Positions 1 to 8,890 are shown, numbered from the stretch's first letter. The stretch: 64,000 nucleotides of DNA from Pelovirga terrestris (GCF_014773365.1 NZ_JACWUN010000014.1:1-64000), one strand, 5' to 3'. Translations and numbers: made by a program. The notes: generated from the sequence alone by a model not told the origin.

Positions 1-210
1 AGGCCGATTTTTTCTAAATCCGACATTTTTCACCCTGACGTAACGTAAAAACAGGGTATAGGCAGGAAAAAATATCTTAAAAAAGACGTCGCGACCATCT
101 ATGCTTTTTCAGGTGGTGGATTTGGGTTATCCTGATTGTATTGTCCCCTCAGCGCTTCCTGTGTAATGATAGCGCTTTTATATTAAAAATATCGACAAGG
201 AGTTATTTTC

Positions 211-780
211 ATGCAGCTACGTATTCTTTTGACCGTTCTATTGTGTTTTACTGCCACCCTGGCGAGTGCCGATGCCGTTGATATCGGTTTTAATAATGAA
301 AGCTTTCACTTAGGGTATGAACGCCCGCTGGTGCAGGATGAATTTGGGGTGGTCACTGGTACGGCGGGTTTTCTTTACAACGACGATGAAGACACCACCC
401 TTGGTCATGTCGGAGCTGACTTTGTTGGTAGCCCGGGGCAGTATCCCGGTACCCGGCTGGGGATGGGGTTGCGACTCTATGGTGGCTCAACCGCGAAAAA
501 TACCGATTTTATTAATCTGGCGTTAGGCTTGCGGGCATCTTATGCACCCCCACAGTTTGGCGGATTTGGTATCGCCGGCGCAGTTTATCACGCGCCCAAG
601 GTGTTTTCTTTCCGAGATGCGGACAACCTGACGCAAACCGAGATTGCCCTGACCTATGCCCTGATTCCCAAGGTAAGGTTGAAGCTAGGGTACTACAACC
701 TGCGTCTCAAAGAAGATGCCCAGGGAAGCAACTGGACGATCGATGAAGGGCTGCGTATTGGTTTTACCGGGTATTTTTAA
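211..780 (+). CDS. YfaZ-like outer-membrane beta-barrel protein
   Basis: A 189-residue exported protein. Residues 1-20 form a typical Sec signal peptide (basic start, hydrophobic core, cleavage near ASA-DA). The rest alternates short Gly/aromatic-rich strands and ends in an aromatic residue (GYF), as outer-membrane barrels do. The strand pattern and the FHLGYERPL and RLGMGLRLYGG segments resemble the YfaZ family, whose function is unknown. An AAGGAG ribosome site at 196-201 supports the start. It is monocistronic: a perfect 10-bp inverted repeat follows the stop, and ilvB begins 170 bp later. The family call rests on overall pattern, so another small barrel family is possible. Confidence 0.6.
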   Translation: MQLRILLTVLLCFTATLASADAVDIGFNNESFHLGYERPLVQDEFGVVTGTAGFLYNDDEDTTLGHVGADFVGSPGQYPGTRLGMGLRLYGGSTAKNTDFINLALGLRASYAPPQFGGFGIAGAVYHAPKVFSFRDADNLTQTEIALTYALIPKVRLKLGYYNLRLKEDAQGSNWTIDEGLRIGFTGYF

Positions 781-791
781 GCCGGAGGATT

Positions 792-832
792 GAGTTGCCG
801 GGGTTTGGATTTTTCTGCTGATCCGGCAACTC
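792..832. terminator. Hairpin between the barrel gene and ilvB
   Basis: Perfect 10-bp inverted repeat GAGTTGCCGG / CCGGCAACTC with a 21-base loop, just after the first gene. No T-tract follows, so it is either a weak or factor-dependent terminator or an mRNA-stabilising hairpin. Confidence 0.4.
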
Positions 833-836
833 GCGC

Positions 837-866
837 TTGACAATCTCCCCTATTCTGACAGATAAA
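837..866 (+). promoter_or_regulatory. Candidate sigma-70 promoter of ilvBN
   Basis: A consensus -35 box TTGACA (837-842) lies 18 bases before GATAAA (861-866), about 85 bases upstream of ilvB. I found no leader peptide rich in branched-chain codons and no terminator/antiterminator pair in between. Confidence 0.45.
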
Positions 867-951
867 ACACTGTCTTTTTAGCGTATAGGTTGTGGTTTTT
901 GTTATGGCAGGGTCTTAACGGATAAATTTTTTAAGAAAATCGAGGGCAGCA

Positions 952-2718
952 ATGAATGGAAAACAGTTACTACTCAAGGCACTGAAGGAGCGTAAGGTCC
1001 GCTTCCTGTTTGGTTATACCGGCGGTGCCATTATGCCGGTTTTCGATGAAATGGAAAGAATGGGAGCCTTTGAGTTTGTCATGGCCCGCCATGAGCAGGG
1101 TGCTGCTTTTATGGCACAGGGTCTGTCCCGGGCTTCCCTGTCGACCCCGACTCCTCAAATCGGGGTCTGCCTGACGACCTCCGGTCCCGGTGCGATGAAC
1201 CTGGTAACCGGCGTTGCCGACGCTCATATGGATTCGGTTCCAATGCTGGCCATTACCGGACAGGTGGCTACCGGGGTGATTGCTACCGACGCTTTTCAGG
1301 AGAGCGACGTCGTCGGGGTGATGATGCCGATCTGTAAGCAGACCTATATGCCACTGGCTGCTGAAGATGTTGAAAAGACAGTACACGAGGCCTGTTACGT
1401 GGCGACCACCGGTCGTGGGGGTCCGGTGATTATCGACCTGCCCAAGGATATTCAGAACCAGCAGGCCGGCGAGGATTACCGCTTTGATGCTAAAAAATTT
1501 CGTCCCCATCTGCCCGGCTATTTTTACACCCCGACCCCCGAGCGTGAGCCGATCCGGCAGGCGATTGAACTGATTAACAAGAGCGAAAGGCCGCTGATTT
1601 TTTGCGGGCATGGCGTTATCAACAGCAATGCCGGCGATCTGCTCCAGCGTTTTATCGAAAAGACCAATATTCCTGTCGCTTCTACCTTCCACGGTCTTTC
1701 CGCTATCCCGGCGGACCACCCTCAGCACCTGGGGATGATGGGCATGCACGGCACGGTTGAAGCCAATCGTGCGATTATGGAGGCGGATCTGCTGATTGCC
1801 CTGGGGATGCGTTTTGACGACCGGGTGACCGGTAAGCTGGATGAATACGCCCGCAATGCAGCCGTGATTCACGTGGAGATCGATGCTTCAGAAATCGATA
1901 AAAATGTTCGTACCACGGTGGCCATCAACGCTGATGTCTATCGCACCTTGCATGTGTTGCTGGGTGATCCCATGCTGACCTGCATTCCGCGCCGCCGCTG
2001 GTGGGACAAACTCAACAGTTTCCGCGAGGTGATGAAAGAAGACCTGCGTGAAGAGATCGAAGTCGGTATCGGTAATGACAATAAGTTGCTGATGAAGGGG
2101 ATCATCCATCGCCTGTCGGAAGTGACCAGGGGGCGTGATCTGATTATTCCTGATGTCGGCCAGCACCAGATGATGTGCGCGCGTTTTTACAATTATCAGA
2201 CCAACAATAGCTGGTTTGGATCCGGTGGCGCGGGGACCATGGGCTGTTCATTGCCGATGGCGATCGGCGTCAAGCTCGCTCGTCCAAAAGAGCGGGTCTG
2301 GTCGATTAGTGGTGATGGCGGTTTCCAGATGAACTTCCAGGAACTGGGAACCATCATGGAAAAGCAGATTGATGTCAAAATCATCATCCTGAATAATGGC
2401 TATCTGGGGATGGTGCGCCAGTGGCAAACCTTTTTCTTTGACGGCTGCTTTGCCGGGACCCCGATGCAGAGCCCCGATTTCGGGTTGATCTCTCAGGCCT
2501 ACGGGATTCCTTATCGTAAGGTTGAGTTGCTGGAGGATGTGGTGCCTGCCCTTGAGGAAGCCATCGCCTGTAAGGGTGCCATGGTTCTTGAGTTTATCTG
2601 TGATCCGGCGGAAGTGATCCTGCCGATGATCCCGGCTGGGGGTGGCTTTGGCGACATGATTATTCGTCATCCCCATGCACCGAAAAAAGATCAGAGCAAA
2701 CAAGGAGAAGCTGCATGA
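952..2718 (+). CDS. ilvB: Acetolactate synthase, large catalytic subunit
   Basis: A thiamine-diphosphate enzyme that condenses two pyruvates to 2-acetolactate, or pyruvate with 2-oxobutyrate: the first common step of valine, leucine and isoleucine synthesis. At 588 residues it has normal length. The catalytic glutamate sits in ARHEQGAAFMAQG (E48), the central FAD/NADH-like fold follows, and the ThDP/Mg motif begins at SGDGGFQMNFQEL with the metal-binding NNGYLGMVRQWQ after it. The ATGA overlap with ilvN shows translational coupling, so the two subunits are made together. It heads an ilvB-ilvN-ilvD cluster. Confidence 0.96.
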   Translation: MNGKQLLLKALKERKVRFLFGYTGGAIMPVFDEMERMGAFEFVMARHEQGAAFMAQGLSRASLSTPTPQIGVCLTTSGPGAMNLVTGVADAHMDSVPMLAITGQVATGVIATDAFQESDVVGVMMPICKQTYMPLAAEDVEKTVHEACYVATTGRGGPVIIDLPKDIQNQQAGEDYRFDAKKFRPHLPGYFYTPTPEREPIRQAIELINKSERPLIFCGHGVINSNAGDLLQRFIEKTNIPVASTFHGLSAIPADHPQHLGMMGMHGTVEANRAIMEADLLIALGMRFDDRVTGKLDEYARNAAVIHVEIDASEIDKNVRTTVAINADVYRTLHVLLGDPMLTCIPRRRWWDKLNSFREVMKEDLREEIEVGIGNDNKLLMKGIIHRLSEVTRGRDLIIPDVGQHQMMCARFYNYQTNNSWFGSGGAGTMGCSLPMAIGVKLARPKERVWSISGDGGFQMNFQELGTIMEKQIDVKIIILNNGYLGMVRQWQTFFFDGCFAGTPMQSPDFGLISQAYGIPYRKVELLEDVVPALEEAIACKGAMVLEFICDPAEVILPMIPAGGGFGDMIIRHPHAPKKDQSKQGEAA

Positions 2719-3185
2719 AAAGGCGCGCCATACTTGCATTTACCCTTGATCACCCCGGGGTTCTCAATAAGATTTCGATGCTGATCCGCAAAAAAATGTA
2801 CAATGTTGATACCCTGACCGTCTGTCGTGCCCGTATTCCCGGGGTCAGCCGGATGACCATCACCCTGCGTGAAAGCGATCAGGCCCGGGTCGATCAGGTT
2901 GTTCGGCAGTTGGAAAAATTCACTGAAGTTATCTCGGTCAAAGAGCTGGATACCGATCACAGTTACTGGCGCGAGGTGGCAATTATTAAACTGGAAATAG
3001 ACGCTTCAGTGCTTGAGACCTTTCAAGGTCGCTATAACTTCGAGATTCTCGAACAGAAAAGTGATGATATCCATATCCTCCAGGTCGCCGGCTCAACCCG
3101 ACGTATCGATGCCTTCCTGGACGAAGTCGGTCAGGAGCATATCGTTGAGATCGCCCGTACCGGTGTGACGGCGATGGAAAAGTAG
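2715..3185 (+). CDS. ilvN: Acetolactate synthase, small regulatory subunit
   Basis: A 156-residue protein with an N-terminal ACT domain (LDHPGVLNKISMLIRKK, then TLTVCRARIPGVSRMTITL) and the typical C-terminal small-subunit domain. In this family the subunit activates IlvB and carries the valine feedback site. The start overlaps the ilvB stop by four bases (ATGA), with an AAGGAG ribosome site inside the ilvB end. Its stop codon lies in the first copy of a heptamer tandem repeat (3181-3214), so any loss or gain of repeat units would occur right at the end of the gene. Confidence 0.95.
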   Translation: MKRRAILAFTLDHPGVLNKISMLIRKKMYNVDTLTVCRARIPGVSRMTITLRESDQARVDQVVRQLEKFTEVISVKELDTDHSYWREVAIIKLEIDASVLETFQGRYNFEILEQKSDDIHILQVAGSTRRIDAFLDEVGQEHIVEIARTGVTAMEK

Positions 3186-3214
3186 GGAGTAGGGAGTAGG
3201 GAGTAGGGAGTAGG
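3181..3214. repeat. Heptamer tandem repeat AGTAGGG, about 4.9 copies
   Basis: Four perfect AGTAGGG units plus a partial fifth begin within the last codons of ilvN. Shortly after, a second heptamer-like stretch reads ACCGTTC-ACCGCTC (near 3228-3241). Short heptamer repeats of this kind occur between genes in several bacterial groups. Copy number may vary by slipped replication. Confidence 0.8.
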
Positions 3215-3332
3215 CAATTGACTGCTTACCGTTCACCGCTCACAAATAATTGATTGTGTTATGATATCGGGGTGTGGTGCTGGTCAATGGCGGCGTTGCA
3301 CCCCGATTCCTTTTTGGCTGAAGGAGAAAAAT

Positions 3333-5036
3333 ATGAAACGACGCAGCGGTACATTAACCGGTGATCCCGGTCAGGCTAACTGGGTAGAACGCACTGCAGC
3401 GCGCACCATGCTGCGGGCGGTGCGTTTTAATGACGAGGATTTCACCAAGCCGTTGGTGGCGCTCGCGGTCCCTTATACCAATGGAACTCCCTGCAACGAT
3501 CATATCCGGACCCTTGGCGATTTGCTCCAGGCTGAACTGGAAGCGATTGGGGCCAAGGTCATTGTCTTCGGTACGCCGGTGGTATCCGATGGTATCTCCA
3601 TGGGCACCGAAGCGATGAAGTATTCCTTGGTCAGCCGTGAAGTGATTGCCGATGCTATTGAAGTGATGACCGAGGGCTATCAGGTGGACGCGGTGGTGAC
3701 CCTGTCCGGTTGTGACAAGACCATCCCGGCGGCTCTGATGCCGATTGCCCGTAATGATCTGATCGGTTTGACTCTCTATGGTGGCAGTATCCGCCCCGGT
3801 CATCATGGCGGACGTGATTTGAATATAGTCAGCGCTTTCGAAGGAATAGGCGCCTACAGCGCCGGAAAAATTGATGCTGAGGAGCTTTGTCAGATCGAAT
3901 GCCACGCCTGTCCCGGAGCCGGGTCCTGTGGTGGCATGTATACCGCCAATACCATGGCTGCCGCGATTGAAGCCCTGGGGATGAGCGTTCCCGGCGGGTC
4001 GTCGAATATGGCAGTGGAGGCGGATAATCAGTTGTCAAACGATAAGCAGGGAGATCTCCGCCGTACCGCCACAACCCTGATGACATTGCTTCAGCGCGGC
4101 ATTAGTGCCCGGCAGATCATGACCCACAAAGCCTTTGAAAATGCCCTCACCCTGGTCTGGGCTCTGGGGGGATCGACCAACGCGGTATTGCACCTGCTGG
4201 CTATAGCGCGCGAGGCTGATGTGCCCTTGACCCTGAAGGAGATGGCCGATTTTACTGCCAAGGTGCCGCTGCTCGGCAACTTTAAACCTTACGGGCGTTA
4301 TCTGATGAACGATCTGCATCCCCTGGGTGGCATCCCCATGGTGATGAAGCACCTGCTGGGTGCCGGCTTGCTGCACGGCGACTGTCTGACGGTAACGGGA
4401 AAAACTCTGGCTGAGAATCTGGCGAGCGCTCCTGATCTGCCGGCGGGACAGGATGTGGTATTCCCCGTTTCCAGCCCCTATGCAGCTGCCGGTAGACACA
4501 TTCGTATGTTGTTCGGCTCCCTGGCTCCGGAAGGGTGTGTGCTAAAACAAAGCGGCAAAAATCTCCAAACAATGCGTGGAACTGCACGGGTGTTTGAACG
4601 CGAAGAAGAGGCTCTACAGGCAATTCTCGGCGGGAAAATCACTGCCGGCGATATTGTCGTGATCCGTTATGAAGGGCCACAAGGTGGTCCCGGTATGCGT
4701 GAGATGCTGTCTCCTTCGGCGGCGCTGATGGGGGCTGGTCTCGGCGACCGTGTCGCGCTGCTCACCGATGGTCGTTTTTCCGGCGGCACCCACGGCATCA
4801 TGATCGGCCATATCTCCCCTGAAGCGCAGGTTGGTGGTGCATTGGCGCTGGTCGAAGAGGGGGATCAGATCGAGATCAATCTGGATTCTGAAACCCTGAA
4901 TCTGCTCGTCGAGGAAGCTGTGCTGGCACAGCGGCGGGAAGACTGGCAAGCTCCTGTAAGCAAGGCCCGGCGGGGTGTCCTGGCCAAGTACGCGCGACTG
5001 GTGTCATCGGCCTCGTCCGGCGCTGTAACTTCGTAG
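3333..5036 (+). CDS. ilvD: Dihydroxy-acid dehydratase
   Basis: Dehydrates 2,3-dihydroxy-3-methyl acids to the 2-keto acids of the valine and isoleucine pathways, using a 2Fe-2S (or 4Fe-4S) cluster. Hallmarks are [38 protein letters not shown] (cluster cysteines) and the C-terminal [13 protein letters not shown] signature. The ATG at 3333 follows a good AAGGAG (3321-3326) and gives 567 residues, close to family length. A longer reading from 3261 would add 24 residues unlike the family, so I reject it. It lies 147 bp after ilvN, beyond the heptamer repeat, and may have its own promoter. Confidence 0.95.
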   Translation: MKRRSGTLTGDPGQANWVERTAARTMLRAVRFNDEDFTKPLVALAVPYTNGTPCNDHIRTLGDLLQAELEAIGAKVIVFGTPVVSDGISMGTEAMKYSLVSREVIADAIEVMTEGYQVDAVVTLSGCDKTIPAALMPIARNDLIGLTLYGGSIRPGHHGGRDLNIVSAFEGIGAYSAGKIDAEELCQIECHACPGAGSCGGMYTANTMAAAIEALGMSVPGGSSNMAVEADNQLSNDKQGDLRRTATTLMTLLQRGISARQIMTHKAFENALTLVWALGGSTNAVLHLLAIAREADVPLTLKEMADFTAKVPLLGNFKPYGRYLMNDLHPLGGIPMVMKHLLGAGLLHGDCLTVTGKTLAENLASAPDLPAGQDVVFPVSSPYAAAGRHIRMLFGSLAPEGCVLKQSGKNLQTMRGTARVFEREEEALQAILGGKITAGDIVVIRYEGPQGGPGMREMLSPSAALMGAGLGDRVALLTDGRFSGGTHGIMIGHISPEAQVGGALALVEEGDQIEINLDSETLNLLVEEAVLAQRREDWQAPVSKARRGVLAKYARLVSSASSGAVTS

Positions 5037-5050
5037 CGCCTGTGCTGGCC

Positions 5051-5383
5051 ATGAGCTCCGCCAATATTTTTTCATCCATACCAGATCAGTTGCCGAATGA
5101 GCTGGTCGATGTTCTTGCAGATAAGAATCAGGTGCGAATCGAGCGGATTGTCTCGCGTGGCCACGCCTCACCATCAGGCTTCTGGTACGATCAGCAGGAA
5201 CACGAATTTGTGCTGCTGTTGCAGGGGCAGGCGGAACTCGAGTTGCTGGAACCGCAGGAACGCTTGTCCTTGCAGGCGGGTGATTATCTGTTGATTCCCG
5301 CGCATCGCAAACATCGGGTTGTCTCGACAAGCGACGAAATGGATTGTATCTGGTTGGCGGTGTTTTATCATGACCGGGAGTAG
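5051..5383 (+). CDS. Small cupin-domain protein
   Basis: About 110 residues forming a single cupin beta-barrel. Visible parts are the first cupin motif region (GFWYDQQEHEFVLLLQGQAELEL) with H/E metal-ligand candidates, and the second (LQAGDYLLIPAHRKHRV) ending in the usual G-D-x-x-x-I-P-x-x-x-x-H pattern. Single-domain cupins of this type are often metal-binding proteins of unknown substrate. It starts 14 bases after ilvD; a GTG at 5042 is an alternative start. It overlaps the 5' end of the GH3 gene, so the two are probably cotranscribed. Confidence 0.75.
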   Translation: MSSANIFSSIPDQLPNELVDVLADKNQVRIERIVSRGHASPSGFWYDQQEHEFVLLLQGQAELELLEPQERLSLQAGDYLLIPAHRKHRVVSTSDEMDCIWLAVFYHDRE

Positions 5384-6536
5384 GAGGACGGGCTGCAGGT
5401 GGATATGTTGCGTTCAGAGAAATGTCTCGGTGATCCTTCTTCTGTGTTGTTCTCTGTTCGTTAGTGCTACCGGCGTTGCTGCCGGCAGGTCGGCGGCAAA
5501 CGCGTCACTGGATTACAAAATAGGCCAGATGCTGATGGTCGGATTTCGGGGAACGGCGCTGAATGATGGACATTTCATCCTGCGTGATATCCGCCGGCAC
5601 CATCTCGGCGGGGTCATTCTCTTCGATTACGATGTTCTGACCCGCCAGCCCGGGCGTAATATCACCTCGCCGCAGCAACTTAAAAATCTGATTGCAGTTT
5701 TACAGCAGGCTACGCTGACACCACTGTTGGTTGCTGTTGATCAGGAAGGCGGACGGGTTGCTCGACTGAAGCCGGAGTACGGCTTTGACCGGACGGTGTC
5801 TCACGCCGAGCTGGGGCGGCTGGACGAGCCGCAGGCGACTTATAGTGCGAGTGCGGAGATCGCCGTCACCCTGGCCAAAGTGGGAATTAACGTCAATTTC
5901 GCGCCGGTGGTGGATCTGTGTATCAACCCCGACAATCCGGTGATTGCCCGTCTTGAGCGCTGTTTTTCAGCGCAGCCCGACGAGGTGACTCTCCATGCGC
6001 GACAGTTCATCCTGGCCCATAAAACTCAAGGTGTGACCGCCGTCATCAAACATTTCCCCGGTCACGGCAGTTCGCACAGCGATTCTCATCTGGGATTTGT
6101 CGATGTGACCAATTCCTGGACAGAACGCGAACTGGTGCCATACACCAAACTGCTGGAAACGGGGGAGGTGCAGGCGCTGATGACCGCCCATGTTTTCAAT
6201 GCCAATCTCGATGCTGATCATCCGGCGACCCTGTCACATTCCACCATCACGGGTTTGATGCGTGGGCAATTAGGGTTTGCCGGTGTGGTTTTTTCCGACG
6301 ATCTGCAGATGGGCGCGATCAGCGAACATTACGGTCTTGACCAAGCGGTGCGCCTGACCCTCGAAGCCGGGGTAGATATCCTGCTGTTTGGTAATAACCT
6401 CGATTATGATCCGGAGATCGTTCCCAGGGTGGTGAATATCCTCCGGAATCTGGTAGCAACCGGAGTCATTTCCGAGCGCCGGATTGATGAGTCCTATCGG
6501 CGGATTATGCGGTTAAAAAGGGTTGTGGTTCAGTAG
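5370..6536 (+). CDS. Glycoside hydrolase family 3, NagZ-like beta-N-acetylglucosaminidase
   Basis: GH3 TIM-barrel protein. It has the KHFPGHG motif with the following SSHSDSHLG loop (catalytic Asp/His pair of the NagZ group) and the nucleophile region FSDDLQMGAI. VAVDQEGGRVARL is the conserved substrate-facing strand. NagZ enzymes trim GlcNAc from anhydro-muropeptides in cell-wall recycling. Here a hydrophobic stretch (VILLLCCSLFV) before the domain suggests export or a membrane anchor, unlike cytoplasmic enterobacterial NagZ. The start is uncertain: ATG 5370 overlaps the cupin gene, and a GTG near 5430 would place the hydrophobic stretch at the N-terminus as a signal peptide. Confidence 0.82.
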   Translation: MTGSRRTGCRWICCVQRNVSVILLLCCSLFVSATGVAAGRSAANASLDYKIGQMLMVGFRGTALNDGHFILRDIRRHHLGGVILFDYDVLTRQPGRNITSPQQLKNLIAVLQQATLTPLLVAVDQEGGRVARLKPEYGFDRTVSHAELGRLDEPQATYSASAEIAVTLAKVGINVNFAPVVDLCINPDNPVIARLERCFSAQPDEVTLHARQFILAHKTQGVTAVIKHFPGHGSSHSDSHLGFVDVTNSWTERELVPYTKLLETGEVQALMTAHVFNANLDADHPATLSHSTITGLMRGQLGFAGVVFSDDLQMGAISEHYGLDQAVRLTLEAGVDILLFGNNLDYDPEIVPRVVNILRNLVATGVISERRIDESYRRIMRLKRVVVQ

Positions 6537-6752
6537 GGTGAAAGAAGGACTCTGTTTGTTTGCTCTTAATTACCTGCGGTCCCTTGGTTACTTCGCCCTG
6601 TTCGGCTCGGTGCTTGCTTTTGGCTGCTACTTAAGTCTGGTCGGTCGGATCGGCCCCGGACGGCCGAGGCTTTTGCCGGTATCGGACTGGTTCTGGGAGG
6701 GAACTCTCTGGCATTGAAAAAGGCAGCGCCTCCGCCACCGTGCCTGGAATAG
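6523..6752 (+). pseudogene. Possible frameshifted small membrane-protein gene
   Basis: The stretch 6537-6883 has no convincing intact gene. One frame from 6523 encodes a hydrophobic helix (YFALFGSVLAFGCYLSLVG) and then turns into unlikely sequence. Another frame gives AEAFAGIGLVLGGNSLALKK from about 6663 and stops at 6752. A single frameshift near 6630-6663 would join them into a small protein of about 75 residues with one or two membrane segments. No family is recognised. The rest of the stretch (6753-6883) shows nothing I can support. Confidence 0.2.
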
Positions 6753-6883
6753 AGCACAGGACGGATTCAATTACACGTACGCCACCTTCACCTCCGGGGA
6801 AAATCGACGTGCCGCACCCTGCCGCCAGGACCTGGTGTATTGGGCGGATTAGCGGTTATGTTTTTGTTAAATTCCAACCGGGA

Positions 6884-7105
6884 TCAATCGCCAACGGGTT
6901 GCTGGACGTGGCCGCAGCTCCCGCAAGAAAATGCTGATTTTTCACCGGATTCCTTGATTGCTTCGGAAAACTGGTCTTTGACCGGGCTCATCTGTTGACC
7001 TGTTTTCTTATCACTCTCAGGAATATTGTGGTGACCACAATTGACACAGACAAATGCTGATTTTTCGCCGGACTCTTTGATGGCCTTGCTAAATTGATCC
7101 GTCAT
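6884..7105 (-). CDS. Microprotein with two tandem CxxCGH repeats
   Basis: A 73-residue protein built from two near-identical units. Each reads about DQFS-(K/E)-AIKESGEKSAF followed by CVNCGH or CGSCGH. The four cysteines and the histidines suit zinc (or iron) binding, as in small zinc ribbons or rubredoxin-like knuckles, with a short amphipathic helix before each knuckle. A strong AAGGAG precedes the ATG, so I believe it is a real gene. It is oppositely oriented to its neighbours and stands alone. I do not recognise the family. Function unknown; metal binding is inferred from the cysteine spacing only. Confidence 0.7.
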   Translation of the reverse strand: MTDQFSKAIKESGEKSAFVCVNCGHHNIPESDKKTGQQMSPVKDQFSEAIKESGEKSAFSCGSCGHVQQPVGD

Positions 7106-7380
7106 GATGAAACTCCTTTTTTTGGGGTTGCGGACGTTTTGCCGGGTCGCCGCGGGTGCCAGCAGATTTCGTCCGGATTTCCACTCGATCGATTTTCACC
7201 TTTATTCTATCATATTTTTCCGGTTCGGGATGAAATCGGCCAGAACACCACTTGCCTGGTAACTTGAAAGAAGTGGTTTCATTGATAACATTGTTAAAGG
7301 CAAGGATTGCAAATGAAATATCGACTTTCACTCTGCTTGCCAGGGTTTGTGGGAAAATACCCAGGAGAAAGGACGAAACG

Positions 7381-8283
7381 ATGAAAGTTTTTGTTACTGG
7401 TGGAACAGGATTTGTCGGCAATGAGGTCGTGCGGCAACTGGTAGCGCAGGGGCATGAGGTTTCTGCCCTGGTGCGCTCCGGCTCAGAGGACAAACTGGCG
7501 ATGGGCACATCAAGCCAGGTGCAAATCCATTCGGGGGATGTGACCCAGCCCAACAGTTTGCCGCCGGCCATGCAGGGCTGCGATGCGGTGATTCATCTGG
7601 TGGGAATTATCAGGGAAATCCCCGCCAAAGGGGTGACGTTCAAGCGCCTGCATGTTGAAGGCTCACGCCATGTCATTGATGCCGCTATTTCCCAGGGAAT
7701 CACGCGCTTCCTGCAGATGAGCGCCAATGGCGTTCGCCTGGAAGCAACTATTGACTACCATCAGACCAAATGGCAGGCGGAACAGTTTTTACGCGACACA
7801 GCCCTTGACTGGACCATTTTACGACCATCCCTGATTTTTGGTCGCGGGGGTGAATTTGTCAACATGCTGGCGGATTTGATCCGTAAGCTACCGGTTATTC
7901 CGGTCATCGGGGATGGGCAGTACCGTCTCCAGCCGGTGAATGTTCATCAGGTTGCCGAATCGTTCGTCAAGGCCCTCACGCTGCCGGAGAGCATTGGTGA
8001 GATTTATCATTTGGGTGGCTCCAAAAGTTATAGCTATGACGAAATTCTCGATCTGACGGGCAGGGCTCTGGGTAAAGATAAGGTCCACAAAATTCATCAA
8101 CCGGTATTCATGGTCAAACCTTTCGTCAAACTGCTGGAAGGTTTTGAAAAGTTTCCGTTGACGCAGGATCAGTTAGCCATGCTGCTCGAAGGTAATGAAT
8201 GCGACATTCAAAACTGGGCGGAGACCTTTTCGATCCAACCGATCTCCTATGCTGAGGGGATAGCAGAGTGCTTCAAGGAATAA
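7381..8283 (+). CDS. NDUFA9-like atypical SDR (NAD(P)-binding epimerase fold)
   Basis: A 300-residue Rossmann protein beginning MKVFVTGGTGFVGNEVV, the GxxGxxG dinucleotide site. It contains the YHQTKWQAE segment (position of the SDR Tyr/Lys pair) and the LRPSLIFG strand typical of the complex-I NDUFA9-like atypical SDRs. Members act on quinone or isoprenoid biosynthesis or bind NADPH structurally; the substrate here is not evident. ATG 7381 follows AGGAGAAAGGA, whereas a longer in-frame reading from 7252 lacks such support. The gene is followed by a VOC protein on the same strand after 75 bp. Confidence 0.8.
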   Translation: MKVFVTGGTGFVGNEVVRQLVAQGHEVSALVRSGSEDKLAMGTSSQVQIHSGDVTQPNSLPPAMQGCDAVIHLVGIIREIPAKGVTFKRLHVEGSRHVIDAAISQGITRFLQMSANGVRLEATIDYHQTKWQAEQFLRDTALDWTILRPSLIFGRGGEFVNMLADLIRKLPVIPVIGDGQYRLQPVNVHQVAESFVKALTLPESIGEIYHLGGSKSYSYDEILDLTGRALGKDKVHKIHQPVFMVKPFVKLLEGFEKFPLTQDQLAMLLEGNECDIQNWAETFSIQPISYAEGIAECFKE

Positions 8284-8358
8284 CAACCCCTCTGCTGATT
8301 GACGCTGGATCCTATGGCGTTAAACCTATCAAACCTAAACTGAACGAGGTGAATCCCT

Positions 8359-8808
8359 ATGCCCGATGACACATATCTCCGTCCTCACCTGGTGGGTATC
8401 AATCATGTTGCTCTGGAAGTAGGTGATATCGAACAAGCCCTTGAATTTTACGGACAGATTTTTCAGTTCAAGCTGCGTGGCCGCAGCGACAATATGGCAT
8501 TTATGGACATGGGGGATCAATTCCTGGCCCTTTCCCAAAACAGTGACCGCCATCCCGATCAACATCGGCATTTCGGGCTGGTCGTTGATGACCGCAGCAA
8601 TCTGCGCGCACGTCTTGAAGCTCTCGCTGTTGAGATGATCCCCGGCGTTGGGCTTAATTTTCGTGATCCCTGGGGGAACTATATCCAGGTTGTGGTCTAC
8701 GCCGATATCCAGTTCAGTAAAACCCCCGCAGTTCTTAAAGGTATGGGGCTGGAGTTGACAAAAACCCCCGATGCCCTGCAGCAACTGCGGGAGAAGGGGC
8801 TTGGCTGA
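8359..8808 (+). CDS. VOC (glyoxalase/bleomycin-resistance fold) family protein
   Basis: A 149-residue protein with the paired beta-alpha-beta-beta-beta modules of the vicinal-oxygen-chelate superfamily. Module one starts GINHVALEVGDIEQALEFY, and module two carries HFGLVVDDRSNLRARLEAL and GLNFRDPWGNYIQVV. Candidate metal ligands are the His of NHVAL, the His of RHFGL and acidic residues in the two modules. The superfamily spans lyases, dioxygenases and resistance proteins, so the substrate cannot be read from sequence. It probably shares a transcript with the SDR gene before it. Confidence 0.75.
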   Translation: MPDDTYLRPHLVGINHVALEVGDIEQALEFYGQIFQFKLRGRSDNMAFMDMGDQFLALSQNSDRHPDQHRHFGLVVDDRSNLRARLEALAVEMIPGVGLNFRDPWGNYIQVVVYADIQFSKTPAVLKGMGLELTKTPDALQQLREKGLG

Positions 8809-8842
8809 TGCGGTATTTGAGGTAGTGAAATCAGCGGAATTT

Positions 8843-8890
8843 CGGGGACACAGTACCGTATTTATCTTCATGAATAGAATTGTGCCCCCG
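8843..8890. repeat. REP-like hairpin resembling a RAYT/Y1-transposase footprint
   Basis: Arms CGGGGACACA (8843-8852) and TGTGCCCCCG (8881-8890) pair at 9 of 10 positions around a 28-base AT-rich loop. The context GGAATTTCGGGGACACAGTA resembles sequences that flank REP-associated tyrosine (Y1) transposase genes. No transposase gene is present, so this looks like a lone element or remnant in the 370-bp gap 8809-9181. The gap also holds a short palindrome (9091-9105) and nothing else I can support. Confidence 0.5.

Noticed and set aside
781-951. Attenuator or leader peptide for ilvBN
   Set aside because: No short reading frame rich in Val, Leu or Ile codons, and no alternative hairpin pair with a U-tract was found.
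970-1872. Long open frame on the minus strand inside ilvB
   Set aside because: It lies wholly within a clear ilvB gene, has no ribosome site or family likeness, and its composition is that of an antisense shadow.
3261-3332. N-terminal extension of ilvD from 3261
   Set aside because: It would add 24 residues with no family match, while ATG 3333 has a good ribosome site and gives the normal protein.
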